Below the pieces are notes generated by a model. The model was not told where the DNA came from. It was given only the letters and a program-made list of their open reading frames with translations, and ran no database searches. Positions 11,813 to 12,640 of a DNA stretch of 12,640 nucleotides are shown here, piece by piece (position 1 is the first letter of the stretch; each line of letters starts with the position of its first letter). The DNA lies in the NCBI GenBank assembly GCA_018241455.1, contig JAFEDW010000034.1, forward strand, positions 1-12,640, given 5' to 3'. The DNA is from Pseudomonadota bacterium. Its GTDB lineage: Bacteria; Pseudomonadota; Gammaproteobacteria; Steroidobacterales; Steroidobacteraceae. A program made the position numbers and the translations under genes.

Positions 11813-12640
11813 CAGGGTGCGTCGGGCGCCAGCACGCGCTCGCTGATCGCCTGCGCCAGGTCGTTGACCGCCATCGCATACAGCGGACTGCGGTTGTAGC
11901 GCGTGATCACGTAGAAGTTGCGAAACCCGACGCGATAGCTCGTGCTGCCGTTCAGCGGCGCGACGATCGTCAGGCAAGGCGTCGCGTCGTCGAGCAGGCT
12001 CTGCACCTGCATGCCGCGGGCGCGCAGCGCGCCGAGCGTTTCATTCAGCGTGGTGCTGGCCGGCGCCGTGGGCTCGGGCGCCGTGCCGAGCGTTGCTTCC
12101 GCGAGCACCGGTTGGCCGTACTCCCAGCCGTGCTGCTGCAGGTAGTTCGCGACGCTCGCGAAGATGTCGGCCCAGTCGGTCCACAGGTCGCGGTGGCCGG
12201 TACCGCTCTCGTCCACCGCGTAGGTCTGGAAGCTCGAAGGCATGAACTGCGCCGCGCCCATCGCACCCGCATACGAGCCGACCACGACCTGCGGATCGAG
12301 CTCGCCGCTCTTCGTCAGCTGCAGGAACTGCTCGAGTTCACGCTGGAAGTATTCCGCGCGCGCCGGATAGTCGAATGCCAGCGTCGCCAGCGCATCGAGC
12401 ACGCGGTAGCGGCCCATGATGCGGCCGAAGTAGGTCTCGACGCCGATGATGCCGAGCAGGTATTCGGGCTGCACGTGCCGCTCCATCGCGATCGCATCGA
12501 GCAGCTCGCGATGCTCGCGCCATAGCCGGGCGCCGGCATCGATGCGCTCGGGCGTCAGGAAACGTGCGCGATATTCCCACCAGGCGAGCGTCTTCTCGGC
12601 CGGGCGGCTCATCGCTTCGATGATCTTCGGCTGCGGCTCC
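11812..12640 (-). CDS. mltB: Membrane-bound lytic murein transglycosylase B, MltB (5' end outside window)
   Basis: MltB cleaves the MurNAc-GlcNAc bond with formation of 1,6-anhydro-MurNAc ends and acts on the periplasmic wall. The visible 275 residues include the family opening EPQPKIIEAMSRPAEK, GIIGVETYFGR with the catalytic Glu (codon 12438-12436), FDYPARAEYF, GSYAGAMGAAQFMPSSF, DLWTDWADIFASVANYL and the C-terminal ITRYNRSPLYAMAVNDLAQAI. The ATG at 12612 is internal: the frame continues to the window edge and the residues before it match the family. The signal peptide or lipobox lies outside, so I cannot say whether the protein is soluble or lipidated. An Ala/Pro/Thr stretch after GWEYGQPVLAEA replaces part of a loop. 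The stop overlaps the rlpA ATG by one base (TGATG). Confidence 0.95.
   Translation of the reverse strand, partial: EPQPKIIEAMSRPAEKTLAWWEYRARFLTPERIDAGARLWREHRELLDAIAMERHVQPEYLLGIIGVETYFGRIMGRYRVLDALATLAFDYPARAEYFQRELEQFLQLTKSGELDPQVVVGSYAGAMGAAQFMPSSFQTYAVDESGTGHRDLWTDWADIFASVANYLQQHGWEYGQPVLAEATLGTAPEPTAPASTTLNETLGALRARGMQVQSLLDDATPCLTIVAPLNGSTSYRVGFRNFYVITRYNRSPLYAMAVNDLAQAISERVLAPDAP

Noticed and set aside
11813..11977. Upstream extension of the rlpA frame
   Set aside because: It overlaps mltB in another frame and would bury the lipobox; the lipoprotein signal needs the start at 11812.
1..12640. CRISPR arrays, toxin-antitoxin pairs, prophage or insertion sequences, tRNA genes
   Set aside because: I saw no spaced direct repeats, terminal inverted repeats, transposase or phage motifs, or tRNA-like cloverleaf sequence; gaps between genes are too short to hide such elements.

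Overview
The window is a dense, high-GC stretch (about two thirds G+C by eye) of what looks like a gammaproteobacterial chromosome. It holds twelve protein genes, ten complete and one cut at each edge. There are no RNA genes, insertion sequences, CRISPR arrays or phage genes, and no gene-free stretch longer than about 75 bases. The pdxA-surA-lptD order, divergent amgK-murU, and an mltB-rlpA-dacC cluster near lipA/lipB and ybeD are gammaproteobacterial arrangements. I cannot name the genus; a high-GC lineage near the Xanthomonadales, Nevskiales or Steroidobacterales is my guess.

Left block (1-4095, minus strand): lptD, surA and the start of pdxA form one run. lptD and surA overlap as ATGA, and surA and pdxA are separated by 33 bases. 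LptD inserts lipopolysaccharide into the outer membrane, SurA is the periplasmic chaperone that helps fold such beta-barrels, and PdxA works in vitamin B6 synthesis.

Centre-left block (4167-7599, plus strand): amgK, murU, lipA and lipB are packed with overlaps or a 3-base gap and look like one operon. AmgK and MurU return recycled N-acetylmuramate to UDP-MurNAc. LipB and LipA make the protein-bound lipoyl cofactor. A short AT-rich perfect palindrome carrying TATAAT on both strands lies between this operon and lptD.

Centre (7645-8837): a YbeD/DUF493 gene on the minus strand faces lipB. A plus-strand pair follows, a DUF486 membrane protein and a Pat/Bar-type GNAT acetyltransferase.

Right block (8834-12640, minus strand): mltB (5' end outside the window), rlpA, dacC and a D-amino-acid transaminase gene form a tight cell-wall operon: two lytic transglycosylases, a D,D-carboxypeptidase that releases D-alanine, and an enzyme able to use D-alanine. 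With AmgK-MurU, most of the window serves peptidoglycan turnover and outer-membrane building.

I found no unknown multi-gene system. The points worth a second look are gene arrangement (lipA-lipB joined to amgK-murU and flipped relative to ybeD), possible leaderless promoters, a reduced C-terminal cysteine set in LptD, and an active-site Glu-to-Asp change in the transaminase.
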